From Glycomyces xiaoerkulensis (GTDB lineage: Bacteria; Actinomycetota; Actinomycetes; Mycobacteriales; Micromonosporaceae), in assembly GCF_002798405.1 (NCBI RefSeq), contig NZ_PGGV01000029.1:62001-126000 (forward strand): 64,000 nt of DNA, in the 5' to 3' direction. The position numbers were made by a program, and so were the translations under genes. The notes beneath the pieces are model-generated. The model saw nothing but the letters and a program-made list of their open reading frames with translations, did no database searches and was not told where the DNA came from. Of the stretch, positions 9,630 to 16,784 are shown one piece after another. Each line of letters starts with the position of its first letter. Position 1 is the first letter of the stretch.

Positions 9630-10721
9630 ATGACTGAGACGCAAGTGCCCACGCGCCCGCTCCACCTCCGCGTGGTCTGGCTGCCCGACGACACCGTCCG
9701 CGACCTCTACGTCGACGGCGACCGCATGACCTTCGACCCGGTGGACGGCGCCGAGACCGTCGCCACGGCCGGATTCGCACTGCCCGGCCTGGTCGACGCC
9801 CACTGCCACATCGGCATCCGGCGCGGGGCGGCCCCCATCGAATCGCTCGACGAGGCCCGCTCCCTGGCCTACACCGACCGCGACACCGGAGTCCTGGCCA
9901 TCCGCGACGCCGGTTCGCCGTACCCCTACCCCGAACTGGTCGGCGAGGACGGACTCCCGCGCCTCATCCGCGCCGGGCAGCACATCGCCGCCTCCAAGCG
10001 CTACCTGCGCGGCATCGGGCTCGAATGCGAGCCCGACGAGGCCGCCGGAGCCCTGGCCCGCCAGGCCAAGTTCGGCGACGGCTGGGTCAAACTCGTCGGC
10101 GACTGGATCGACCGCTCCCGCGGCGACCTGGCCCCCAGCTTCGAACCGGAGGTCCTCACCGCCGCCATCGAGGCCGCCCACACCGAAGGCGCCAAGGTGG
10201 CCGTCCACACCTTCTCCGAAGAGGCCGTCGCCTGCGTCGTCGAGGCGGGCGCCGACTCGGTCGAGCACGGCACCGGACTCGCGCCCGACCTGCTCGACCG
10301 CATGGCCGCCCAGGGCACCGCGCTGGTGCCCACCATGGTCAACATCGACACCTTCGACGACATCGCCGCCACCGCCGAATCCAAGTTCCCCACTTACGCC
10401 GACCACATGCGCCGCCTCAAAGCCGGTTTCCCCGACGTGGTGCGCGCCGCCTGGGAGGCGGGCGTGCAGGTCTACCTCGGCACCGACGCGGGCGGCGGCA
10501 TCGACCACGGCCTGGCGGCCGAGGAGATGCACCTGCTGCACGAGCGGGCCGGCATCCCGGTCGACGGCCTGCTCGCCGCCGCCTCCTGGAAGGGGCGCGA
10601 CTGGCTCGGCCTCCCCGCCGACCTCGGCGACCTCGTCGTCTACGACCGCGACCCGCGAGTCGACCTCTCGGCCCTCCGCGAACCGGCCGCGATCATCCTG
10701 CGCGGCCGCGTTCTCGCCTGA
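9630..10721 (+). CDS. Amidohydrolase-family metal-dependent hydrolase
   Basis: A 363-residue member of the amidohydrolase superfamily (imidazolonepropionase/prolidase-like TIM barrel). Metal-site motifs are in order: PGLVDAHCHIG (HxH), then AVHTFSEEA, DSVEHGTGL, and the final Asp in YLGTDAGGG. A lysine in the position of the bridging residue appears in GWVKLVGDW. The substrate is unknown. It sits 49 bases after ffh, an arrangement I recall from Streptomyces, where the two genes are neighbours; the functional reason is not known. GAGG lies close to the ATG. Confidence 0.85.
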   Translation: MTETQVPTRPLHLRVVWLPDDTVRDLYVDGDRMTFDPVDGAETVATAGFALPGLVDAHCHIGIRRGAAPIESLDEARSLAYTDRDTGVLAIRDAGSPYPYPELVGEDGLPRLIRAGQHIAASKRYLRGIGLECEPDEAAGALARQAKFGDGWVKLVGDWIDRSRGDLAPSFEPEVLTAAIEAAHTEGAKVAVHTFSEEAVACVVEAGADSVEHGTGLAPDLLDRMAAQGTALVPTMVNIDTFDDIAATAESKFPTYADHMRRLKAGFPDVVRAAWEAGVQVYLGTDAGGGIDHGLAAEEMHLLHERAGIPVDGLLAAASWKGRDWLGLPADLGDLVVYDRDPRVDLSALREPAAIILRGRVLA

Positions 10722-10819
10722 TGCCAGAAGTATGCAATGGACGGTTCGGTTCGGAGGATCGTTCATTGGTCGGATAAGCTTGATCGGCCCGAATCGCCGG
10801 AACGACGAAAGCTTCCGAA

Positions 10820-11869
10820 ATGAATGATCACCCTGCGAACGACTCCGCCGACACTCCCGATGAATCCGAAACCGGCCGATCGCCCGAGAACGCGAATCCG
10901 AATGCGACCGGACCGGTCGGCCCGCAATTCCCGCCCGCGCCGCCCGCACCCGTGCCCGGCGGGGTGCCCGCCGCGCGGCCGGAGAACGGCATGGGCACGA
11001 CGGCCCTGGTCTTGGGCATCATCGGACTCGCCATCGGTTGGATCCCGGTGGTCGCCTGCTTCGGATGGATCGCCTGCATTCTGGCGATCGTATTCGGCGG
11101 AATCGGGCTATCCAAGGCCGGCAGCGGAAAGGCGACGAACCGAGGCTCCGCGATCGCCGGAATGTCGCTCGGAATCATCGGATTCGTCATCGGCCTGATC
11201 CTGACCATCGCGGTCTGGGGCACTTTCAGCTCGATATCGGACATTTCCGAGGCTTCGGATGAGCCCGAAGCCGTAGAGGAGCCCGTGCCCGCCGACGAGG
11301 CGGAAGAAGAGGAGGCCGAAACCGATCCGGCCGAGGACGAACCCCAAGACTCCCAGGGCGTCGGCGCCGGCATCTGGGAGGTCGGCGCCGATATCGAGGC
11401 CGGAACCTATGTCACGACCCCGCCCGGGGACGGAGCGTTCGACGGTTGCTATGTGGCGCGGTTGTCGGGGTTCAGCGGTGAGTTCGAGGACATCATCGCC
11501 AATGCCAACATCGACGGCGGCGGCCGCGGGCGCATCACCATCGACGAGAGCGACACCGGCGTCGAGTTCACCGGAGACTGCACCTGGCAGCTCGCCGGCG
11601 AGGACAACCTCGCCGACCCCGGCGCCGAGGTCGGCCGCGGCGTCTGGGAGGTCGGCACCGAAGTCGAGCCGGGCACCTACGTCACCCAAGCCGAAGAGGA
11701 CGGAGCGTTCGACGGTTGCTATGTGGCGCGGTTGTCGGGGTTCAGCGCTGAGTTCGAGGACATCATCGCCAACGAGAACATCGACGGCGGCGCCCAAGGC
11801 CGCATCACCATCGACGAGAGCGACACCGGCGTCGAATTCAGCGGCGAATGCGTCTGGACCCTCCAATGA
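10820..11869 (+). CDS. DUF4190 membrane protein with duplicated C-terminal domain
   Basis: A 349-residue protein of unknown function. After a Pro-rich hydrophilic N-terminus (residues 1-55), two DUF4190-type transmembrane hairpins occupy about 57-95 and 110-140. An acidic linker (EEPVPADEAEEEEAE) follows, and then two copies of a roughly 75-residue extracytoplasmic domain. The copies begin GIWEVGADIEAGTYVT and GVWEVGTEVEPGTYVT, and each contains DGAFDGCYVARLSGFS and a closing Cys in a CxW strand. The domain resembles repeats seen in actinobacterial surface proteins. Parts of the two copies are almost identical at DNA level. A second DUF4190 gene follows at 11998. Confidence 0.7.
   Translation: MNDHPANDSADTPDESETGRSPENANPNATGPVGPQFPPAPPAPVPGGVPAARPENGMGTTALVLGIIGLAIGWIPVVACFGWIACILAIVFGGIGLSKAGSGKATNRGSAIAGMSLGIIGFVIGLILTIAVWGTFSSISDISEASDEPEAVEEPVPADEAEEEEAETDPAEDEPQDSQGVGAGIWEVGADIEAGTYVTTPPGDGAFDGCYVARLSGFSGEFEDIIANANIDGGGRGRITIDESDTGVEFTGDCTWQLAGEDNLADPGAEVGRGVWEVGTEVEPGTYVTQAEEDGAFDGCYVARLSGFSAEFEDIIANENIDGGAQGRITIDESDTGVEFSGECVWTLQ
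11428..11772 (+). repeat. Near-identical internal tandem repeat, 270-bp offset
   Basis: Bases 11428-11477 recur exactly at 11698-11747. One mismatch at 11478/11748 is followed by 24 more identical bases. The shared tract uses codons such as GGT, TAT and TTG that are rare in the neighbouring genes. Confidence 0.9.
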
Positions 11870-11997
11870 CCGTCGCAGCCGACGACGTCGCTGGTCGGGG
11901 AGTCGCCGACTGAGACCACCTAGCCATCGCATTGTGGCACCGGTTGTATATGGTGAGCGCCTGTGTCGATTCCACCCGAACAGAGAGTGTAGAAGCG

Positions 11998-12489
11998 ATG
12001 TCCTATCCCCCGCCTCCGGACCAGTCGGGTCAGGGTGGTTACCAGTACGACCCATACGGCGGCCAGCCCGATTCCCAGCCCCCGAGCCCGCAGCCCGGGG
12101 GCTACAGCCCTCAGCCGCCGCCCATGCAGCAGCCCGGGTACGGCCAACCGGCGCAACCCCAGCAGCCCTACGGGCAGCAACCGGGCATGCCGCCGCAGTA
12201 CGGCGGCATGCCCCCGCAGGAGCCGCCCAAAGGGCAGGCGATCGCCTCGATGGTGCTCGGCATCTGCGGTGCCGCGCTGGTCTGCATCCCCTTCGTGAAC
12301 CTGGCGCTGGGCATCATCGCCGCCGCCCTCGGCGGCGTGGCGCTCAAGAAGGTCAACGCGGGCCAGGCCGGAGGCAGGGGCATGGCCATCGCCGGCCTGG
12401 TGCTCGGGATCATCGTCTGCGGCCTGTTCGCACTGGGACTCATCCTGCGTGCGATCGGCATGGCCACGTTCTACTCCACCGGGTTCTGA
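11998..12489 (+). CDS. Pro/Gln-rich DUF4190 membrane protein
   Basis: A 163-residue protein of unknown function. Residues 1-78 are low-complexity Pro, Gln, Gly and Tyr sequence of the kind found at the cytoplasmic end of many actinobacterial envelope proteins. Two transmembrane segments follow (about 82-118 and 128-155), matching DUF4190, with the short connecting stretch KKVNAGQAGGRGMAIAGLVLG. Start ATG 11998 is chosen because it begins the typical MSYPPPPDQ tail. The neighbouring gene at 10820 shares the DUF4190 hairpin, so the two may derive from one duplication. Confidence 0.75.
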   Translation: MSYPPPPDQSGQGGYQYDPYGGQPDSQPPSPQPGGYSPQPPPMQQPGYGQPAQPQQPYGQQPGMPPQYGGMPPQEPPKGQAIASMVLGICGAALVCIPFVNLALGIIAAALGGVALKKVNAGQAGGRGMAIAGLVLGIIVCGLFALGLILRAIGMATFYSTGF

Positions 12490-12515
12490 GACCCGGGCCG
12501 ACCCGAAACGAACGC

Positions 12516-12544
12516 AAGCGGCGCGGGCGAAGCCCGCGCCGCTT
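12516..12544. terminator. Bidirectional terminator hairpin
   Basis: Perfect 13-bp stem (AAGCGGCGCGGGC and its complement) with loop GAA, placed between two genes whose 3' ends face each other (ending at 12489 and 12556). A-rich and T-rich flanks on the stem suit either direction. Confidence 0.75.
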
Positions 12545-12555
12545 AGCCGCGTCCG

Positions 12556-12912
12556 CTACATCGTCACCAGGCAGAACGGGTGGCCCACCGGGTCGGCGAA
12601 GACCCGGAAGCTCGCCCCGCCTCCTTCGAGCCGGCGGGCGCCGAGCTCCAGCACCCGCCGTTCGGCCTCGTCGAGGTCCTCGACCCGGAGGTCGAGGTGC
12701 ATCTGCTGCGGGACGGCCGGGTCCGGCCAGGTGGGGGCGCTGAACACCTCCGCCCGTTGGAAGGCCAGCCCCGGACGGTCCGGCGCGTCGCCGATGACCA
12801 CCCAGTCGCCGTCGTCCTGCACTTCGATGAAACCGAGCAGTCCGCGGTAGAACGCCGACAGTTCCTTGGGATCCGGGCAGTCGATCACCAGCCCGTGCCA
12901 TGCACCAATCAT
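12556..12912 (-). CDS. VOC/glyoxalase-like protein
   Basis: A single-domain vicinal-oxygen-chelate protein of 118 residues. The N-terminal strand-helix WHGLVIDCPDPKELSAFYRGLLGF and the C-terminal ADPVGHPFCLVTM are typical. QMHLDLRVEDLDEAERRVLELGA marks the second beta-alpha-beta unit. Substrate unknown. The hexamer CACACT lies 6 bases before the ATG, fitting a leaderless transcript. Confidence 0.85.
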   Translation of the reverse strand: MIGAWHGLVIDCPDPKELSAFYRGLLGFIEVQDDGDWVVIGDAPDRPGLAFQRAEVFSAPTWPDPAVPQQMHLDLRVEDLDEAERRVLELGARRLEGGGASFRVFADPVGHPFCLVTM

Positions 12913-12952
12913 GCCCGCAGTGTGGCAGAGCGGCCCGACACCGGTCCGGCGA

Positions 12953-13441
12953 TCAGGTCACGTCCTCGAACCCGCCGCCGGCGCGGTCGGTGCTCGGCTC
13001 GCGCCGGTCGCGATCGTCCTCGGCGCTGCCGCCGACGGCCTTCGAGGCCGACTGGTGGGGACTCTGCCCGTTGACACCGCGACGGGCGTCCTCGACCCCC
13101 CGGTTGACCCCGCGGGTGGTCTCGTTGAGCTCGTCCTTGACCGGCTTGGCGGTCTCCTCGAGGTCCTGCATCGTCGACTTCAGCGGGTTGGTCAGCATCT
13201 CCTGGTCCTCTTCGCTCAAGACGTGCTTGCGCACGAACGTCCTGGGGTTGAGGTCCTCGGGCTTGACGTCGATGCCGGTCTCGCGGCTCAGATCGGAGGC
13301 GGCGTTCGAGGCCATGTTGCGCGCCTTGACGATGAACCTCCGGATACTGGCCAGCGCATGCGGAATCTTCTCGGGCCCCCACAGGAACAGGGCGAGCAGG
13401 AGCAGGATCAGGAAGCCCGTCGTACCGATATTTCCGAACAC
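12953..13441 (-). CDS. tatB: Sec-independent protein translocase subunit TatB
   Basis: Component of the twin-arginine translocase that, with TatC, binds Tat signal peptides. The 162-residue protein has the short TatA/B transmembrane helix (residues 7-22) after the glycine of MFGNIGTTG, then the amphipathic helix GPEKIPHALASIRRFIVKARN. A longer charged tail follows, typical of actinobacterial TatB. GTG start with GAGAGG five bases upstream. It lies downstream of the htrA-like gene on the same strand, an order conserved in Mycobacterium and Streptomyces. Confidence 0.92.
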   Translation of the reverse strand: MFGNIGTTGFLILLLLALFLWGPEKIPHALASIRRFIVKARNMASNAASDLSRETGIDVKPEDLNPRTFVRKHVLSEEDQEMLTNPLKSTMQDLEETAKPVKDELNETTRGVNRGVEDARRGVNGQSPHQSASKAVGGSAEDDRDRREPSTDRAGGGFEDVT

Positions 13442-13512
13442 GTCGACCTCTCAGGAGCTGAAGAATCTCCGCCAAGGGTATTCGCTTGCCTGATCGGATG
13501 GCAAGGCGGCGG

Positions 13513-14784
13513 TCAGTCGGTCGAAGCCGCCAGCGTGACCTGGGCGCTGGCCTCGACGCCGTCGCGCTCGTAGACCACGGTCACGGTCGTGCCCGGAGCC
13601 AGTTTGCGTACCAGCGCGACCAGTTCGGTGTTCTCGGTCACGGTCGTACCGTTGAAGCTGGTGAGGACGTCGCCGTCTTCGAGTCCGGCCTCCTCGGCGG
13701 GGGAGCCGGGGATGATCCGCTGCAGCTCGACACCCACGCCCAGCGCCGGGTCGCCCAGCTCGGCCCCGATCACGGTCCGGGAGGCGGTTCCGGTCTCGAC
13801 CAGCTCGTCGGCGATGCGTTTGGCCTGGTTGACCGGGATGGCGAAACCGATGCCGATGTTCCCGGCCTCGGCGCTGTCGGCGGCGGTCGAGGCGATCGCG
13901 GTGTTGATGCCGATGACCTGCCCGCCGATGTCGGTGAGCGGACCGCCGGAGTTGCCGGGGTTGATCGCCGCGTCGGTCTGGATGGCGGCCATCACCGACT
14001 CGATCTCGCCGGCGGCGTTCTGGGTGAGCACGGGCCGGTCGACCGCCGAGACGATGCCCTCGGTGACCGTCGAGGACAGCCCGAGCGGGGCGCCGACGGC
14101 CAGGACCGGGTCGCCGACGGCGACCTGGTCGGAGTCGGCCAGGACCATCGACGGGTAGCCCTCGCCGGGCAGGTCGAGCACCGCCACGTCGGAGTCGGGG
14201 TCGGAGCCGACGACCTCGGCGGTCTCGAGTTCACCGTTGCTGAACAGCACCTGGAGCTGCTCGGCCACCTCGGAGCCGCCGCCGGTGACCACGTGGTGGT
14301 TGGTCATGACGTAGCCGTCCTCGCTGACGATGAAGCCCGAGCCGTTGCCGCCGCCGTCGGTCAGGACGGTCACCACCGACGGCATGATGCCGTCCACGAC
14401 CCCGGCCACGGAGTCGGGGTCGCGCTGGGTCTGGGGGTCGGCTCCGGTGATGGTGCCGCCGAAGGAGTCGGTGCGGGTGGCCCAGATGCCGATGGCGGAG
14501 CCGAGGGTGCCGGCGATGAGGGCGACGATCGCGGAGACGGCCACGACGATCCCGAGCCCCGGGCGTCCGGCGGGCCGCGGGCGCGGCGGCAGCGGCTCGG
14601 GAGCGGGGCCCGGGTGCATGGGGCGGGCGTGGACGACCGCGTGGCTGGAGGGGTCGCGCCAGGGATCGTCGGGGGCACCGGGGTTCCACCAGGCCGAGCC
14701 CGGCCGGCCCCCCTGGGGGTGGTGGGGCGGCTGGGGCGGCTGGGCCCCCGGCGCGGCATGGGGTCGGTCGGTGCCGTAGCTCAT
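13513..14784 (-). CDS. htrA: HtrA/DegP-like membrane-anchored serine protease with PDZ domain
   Basis: Envelope quality-control protease, probably with its catalytic domain outside the membrane. Numbering from ATG 14784: Pro-rich cytoplasmic part 1-75, one transmembrane helix about 77-101, trypsin-like domain 120-310, PDZ domain 320-415. The triad is visible as H164 (TNHHVV), D199 (DSDVAVLD) and S279 (NPGNSGGP). GACAAT 6 bases before this ATG suggests a leaderless transcript and favours it over the GTG at 14802. tatB follows. The sigE/rseA genes that sit upstream in other actinobacteria are not present here. Confidence 0.93.
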   Translation of the reverse strand: MSYGTDRPHAAPGAQPPQPPHHPQGGRPGSAWWNPGAPDDPWRDPSSHAVVHARPMHPGPAPEPLPPRPRPAGRPGLGIVVAVSAIVALIAGTLGSAIGIWATRTDSFGGTITGADPQTQRDPDSVAGVVDGIMPSVVTVLTDGGGNGSGFIVSEDGYVMTNHHVVTGGGSEVAEQLQVLFSNGELETAEVVGSDPDSDVAVLDLPGEGYPSMVLADSDQVAVGDPVLAVGAPLGLSSTVTEGIVSAVDRPVLTQNAAGEIESVMAAIQTDAAINPGNSGGPLTDIGGQVIGINTAIASTAADSAEAGNIGIGFAIPVNQAKRIADELVETGTASRTVIGAELGDPALGVGVELQRIIPGSPAEEAGLEDGDVLTSFNGTTVTENTELVALVRKLAPGTTVTVVYERDGVEASAQVTLAASTD

Positions 14785-14986
14785 CCTTCGATTGTCGCCC
14801 ACGGGCGCAAGAATGGCACACCGTTCCGATGGAGGGACGGTCCGCCCGGAGGGGAGAAGGGTTCGGATCCGGCGTGTTACGGTCCCGATAACGAGGACTC
14901 GCCCCAGACCGGCGTCCGAGGCGAGCCTTCGTTGTCTGATCGGCGGAGGGGGTGCCCGCCGGTGGGGTGTCGGTGCGCTGGAGCGG

Positions 14987-15154
14987 CTACTCGAGGGCCC
15001 CTTTGAGCTCCTTGTGGAGCGTCTCGGCCTCCTCGGGCGTCATCTCAACGACCAAGCGGCCGCCGCCTTCGAGCGGCACCCGCATGATGACGCCGCGGCC
15101 CTCCTGAGTGACTTCCAGCGGGCCATCACCGGTCCGCGGCTTCATGGCCGCCAT
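14987..15154 (-). CDS. DUF3117 small conserved protein
   Basis: A 55-residue protein matching the actinobacterial DUF3117 family (M. tuberculosis Rv1211 type), starting MAAMKPRTGDGPLEVTQEGR and containing VEMTPEEAETLHKEL. Its function is unknown. Start ATG 15154 gives the family's normal length and has GAGGGGAG upstream. It lies between the DivIVA-domain gene set and htrA, consistent with the mycobacterial order. Confidence 0.9.
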   Translation of the reverse strand: MAAMKPRTGDGPLEVTQEGRGVIMRVPLEGGGRLVVEMTPEEAETLHKELKGALE

Positions 15155-15327
15155 ATTTCGTCTCCCCTCGATCCAAGGTCGCTGGTTGCGACTCGACGTT
15201 GCTGGATCAAGTTTCCCCGATAACGTGGGGGAGAGCCAACTCGCCCCTCCGTTTATGTGACCGAGTTGCGGAGAAAAACCGCAAAAAAGGGCATTTCGGG
15301 TGAGGAGAATCATCCCTGGGTACAGGC

Positions 15328-15813
15328 TTATTCCTCAGGGTCCTGTTCGTGTTCGGTCCCGAGCAGGAACGCGGTCCCCTCGATCTCGCGCCCGTAGGGG
15401 GCCACGAACGTCGGCAGCTCGGTCGGGCCCAGCGACCGCGTGTAGGACCAGAACCGGCGGACCGCCTCGGCCCGGTCGGCGGCCTCGACCGGGATCGACA
15501 GGCTCACCAGCCAGTCGCTGCGGCGCTCCGGCGCCGGCAGCGCGCGCACCAGCGCCTCCCACGCCTCCGGCTCCAGCCGCTTCCAACCGTCGTCGGCGTC
15601 GTCGACGCGGCAGGGCCGCTCGAGGCGGCGGCGGTAGGCCACCTTGCCGCCGTCGACCGCGCCGAACGCGAAGATGCCGTCGGGGCCGGCCAGGGCCACT
15701 TCGTCACCGTCGGCGGACCCGGCCGGGAGCGGGGGCGGCTCCACCGAGTCGGCCTCGTAGGCCTGTTGCTCTGTGTACTCGTCCTCGTTCAGCACCAGCA
15801 GCCAGTAACGCAT
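15328..15813 (-). CDS. Hypothetical protein of about 161 residues
   Basis: I do not recognise this family. The protein is soluble, acidic and Trp-rich: it starts MRYWLLVLNEDEYTEQQAYE and includes DWLVSLSIPVEAADRAEAVRRFWSYTRSLG, which suggests alternating strands and helices. No catalytic motif, signal or membrane segment is visible. Either GTG 15819 or ATG 15813 may start it; I take the ATG. It follows the DivIVA-domain gene by 17 bases on the same strand and is probably the last gene of that operon. Confidence 0.65.
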   Translation of the reverse strand: MRYWLLVLNEDEYTEQQAYEADSVEPPPLPAGSADGDEVALAGPDGIFAFGAVDGGKVAYRRRLERPCRVDDADDGWKRLEPEAWEALVRALPAPERRSDWLVSLSIPVEAADRAEAVRRFWSYTRSLGPTELPTFVAPYGREIEGTAFLLGTEHEQDPEE

Positions 15814-15830
15814 GCCCACATCCCACCACG

Positions 15831-16130
15831 TCAGTCGGCGGGTTGGCGCTCTGCCTCCAGTTCGGCAATGCGCTCGTCACGTCTGCCGATCTCCCACGCC
15901 AGGCGCCGCATCGTCGCGTCGACCTGCTTGGTGCGGTAGCCGCGCGGCCCGGTGTCGAAGCGCAGCGCCCCCACCTCGGCCTCGGAGATCGGCTCGTCTT
16001 CGGGCAGCCCGGCGGGCTCGTCGTCGGGCGCGTCGTCACGCAGCGAGTCGTCGCCGGTGGCCCACACGACGATCGAGAAGGCGATCCACACTCCTATGGC
16101 CGCGACGACGACCGGCAGCACCAAGTTCAC
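15831..16130 (-). CDS. Membrane-anchored DivIVA-domain protein
   Basis: A 99-residue protein with one N-terminal transmembrane helix (residues 3-24), an acidic linker and a DivIVA-type motif (about 52-93): LRFDTGPRGYRTKQVDATMRRL. This is the FxxxxRGYxxxxVD signature followed by a coiled coil. DivIVA/Wag31 proteins mark curved membranes and poles in actinobacteria; this short anchored form is of unknown role. Genes of this kind lie near folP2 and DUF3117 in mycobacteria. It is 18 bases after the coiled-coil membrane gene and probably co-transcribed with it. Confidence 0.8.
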   Translation of the reverse strand: MNLVLPVVVAAIGVWIAFSIVVWATGDDSLRDDAPDDEPAGLPEDEPISEAEVGALRFDTGPRGYRTKQVDATMRRLAWEIGRRDERIAELEAERQPAD

Positions 16131-16148
16131 GGGGGTTCCTCCAGAGCG

Positions 16149-16784
16149 CTAAGCGAAGAACGCGAAATAGGCGAACATCGCCATTGTGACGACCGCCAAT
16201 GTCACACCGAGACGCGGGTTGTGGGGCACGACCGGTTTGATCGGCCTGCCCGCCCGGTCGTGCATCGGCATGCGCGGCTTGTTGGCCGCCCCCACCAGGA
16301 CGTACCCGATCAGGGCCGCCAGGACCGGCGGCAGGAACATGACCCACCAGGTCGAGTCGCCGCCGCCGGTGGCGCCGAGCCACAGCACCTGCCCCAGCAG
16401 GCACGCGGCCATCACGGCGCCGTAGATGAGCAGTTCCCGCAGGATGTGGTGGACGCGGGGGAGGAACGTGGGCCGCTGGGCCGCCCGCATCGCCGCCAGG
16501 CGGGCGTCGGACGCCTCCCGCAGCCGCACCCGGGCCCCGCGCACGACCTCGTCGAGCTCCTCGCCCGCGACCGGCTCGGGGGCCAGGTCCGGGACCGGCC
16601 GCCGCAGCGCCGCGCAGCCCTCGGCCAGCGAGGCCACCTCCTCGTCCAGATCGCCGCGCAGCTTCTCGACCGACTCCCGGCCTCGCGCCAGCCGCCGCTG
16701 CGCGCGCTCGGCGCCGGCCGACGTGTCGGACTCGAGCCGGGCCAGCTCGTGGACCAGGTCCCGGTACTCGCTCATCCCGCTCAC
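16149..16784 (-). CDS. Coiled-coil protein with C-terminal membrane segments
   Basis: A 211-residue protein of unknown function. Residues 5-110 form a charged helical region likely to be a coiled coil (ELARLESDTSAGAERAQRRL and on). Two transmembrane segments (about 118-136 and 144-162) and a third near the C-terminus (188-208) follow. The start is taken as GTG 16784: GGAGGGGAG lies about 6 bases upstream and the GTGA overlap with the preceding FtsK-like gene implies translational coupling. This strongly suggests that the two proteins are made in fixed ratio and act together. Confidence 0.7.
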   Translation of the reverse strand: MSGMSEYRDLVHELARLESDTSAGAERAQRRLARGRESVEKLRGDLDEEVASLAEGCAALRRPVPDLAPEPVAGEELDEVVRGARVRLREASDARLAAMRAAQRPTFLPRVHHILRELLIYGAVMAACLLGQVLWLGATGGGDSTWWVMFLPPVLAALIGYVLVGAANKPRMPMHDRAGRPIKPVVPHNPRLGVTLAVVTMAMFAYFAFFA

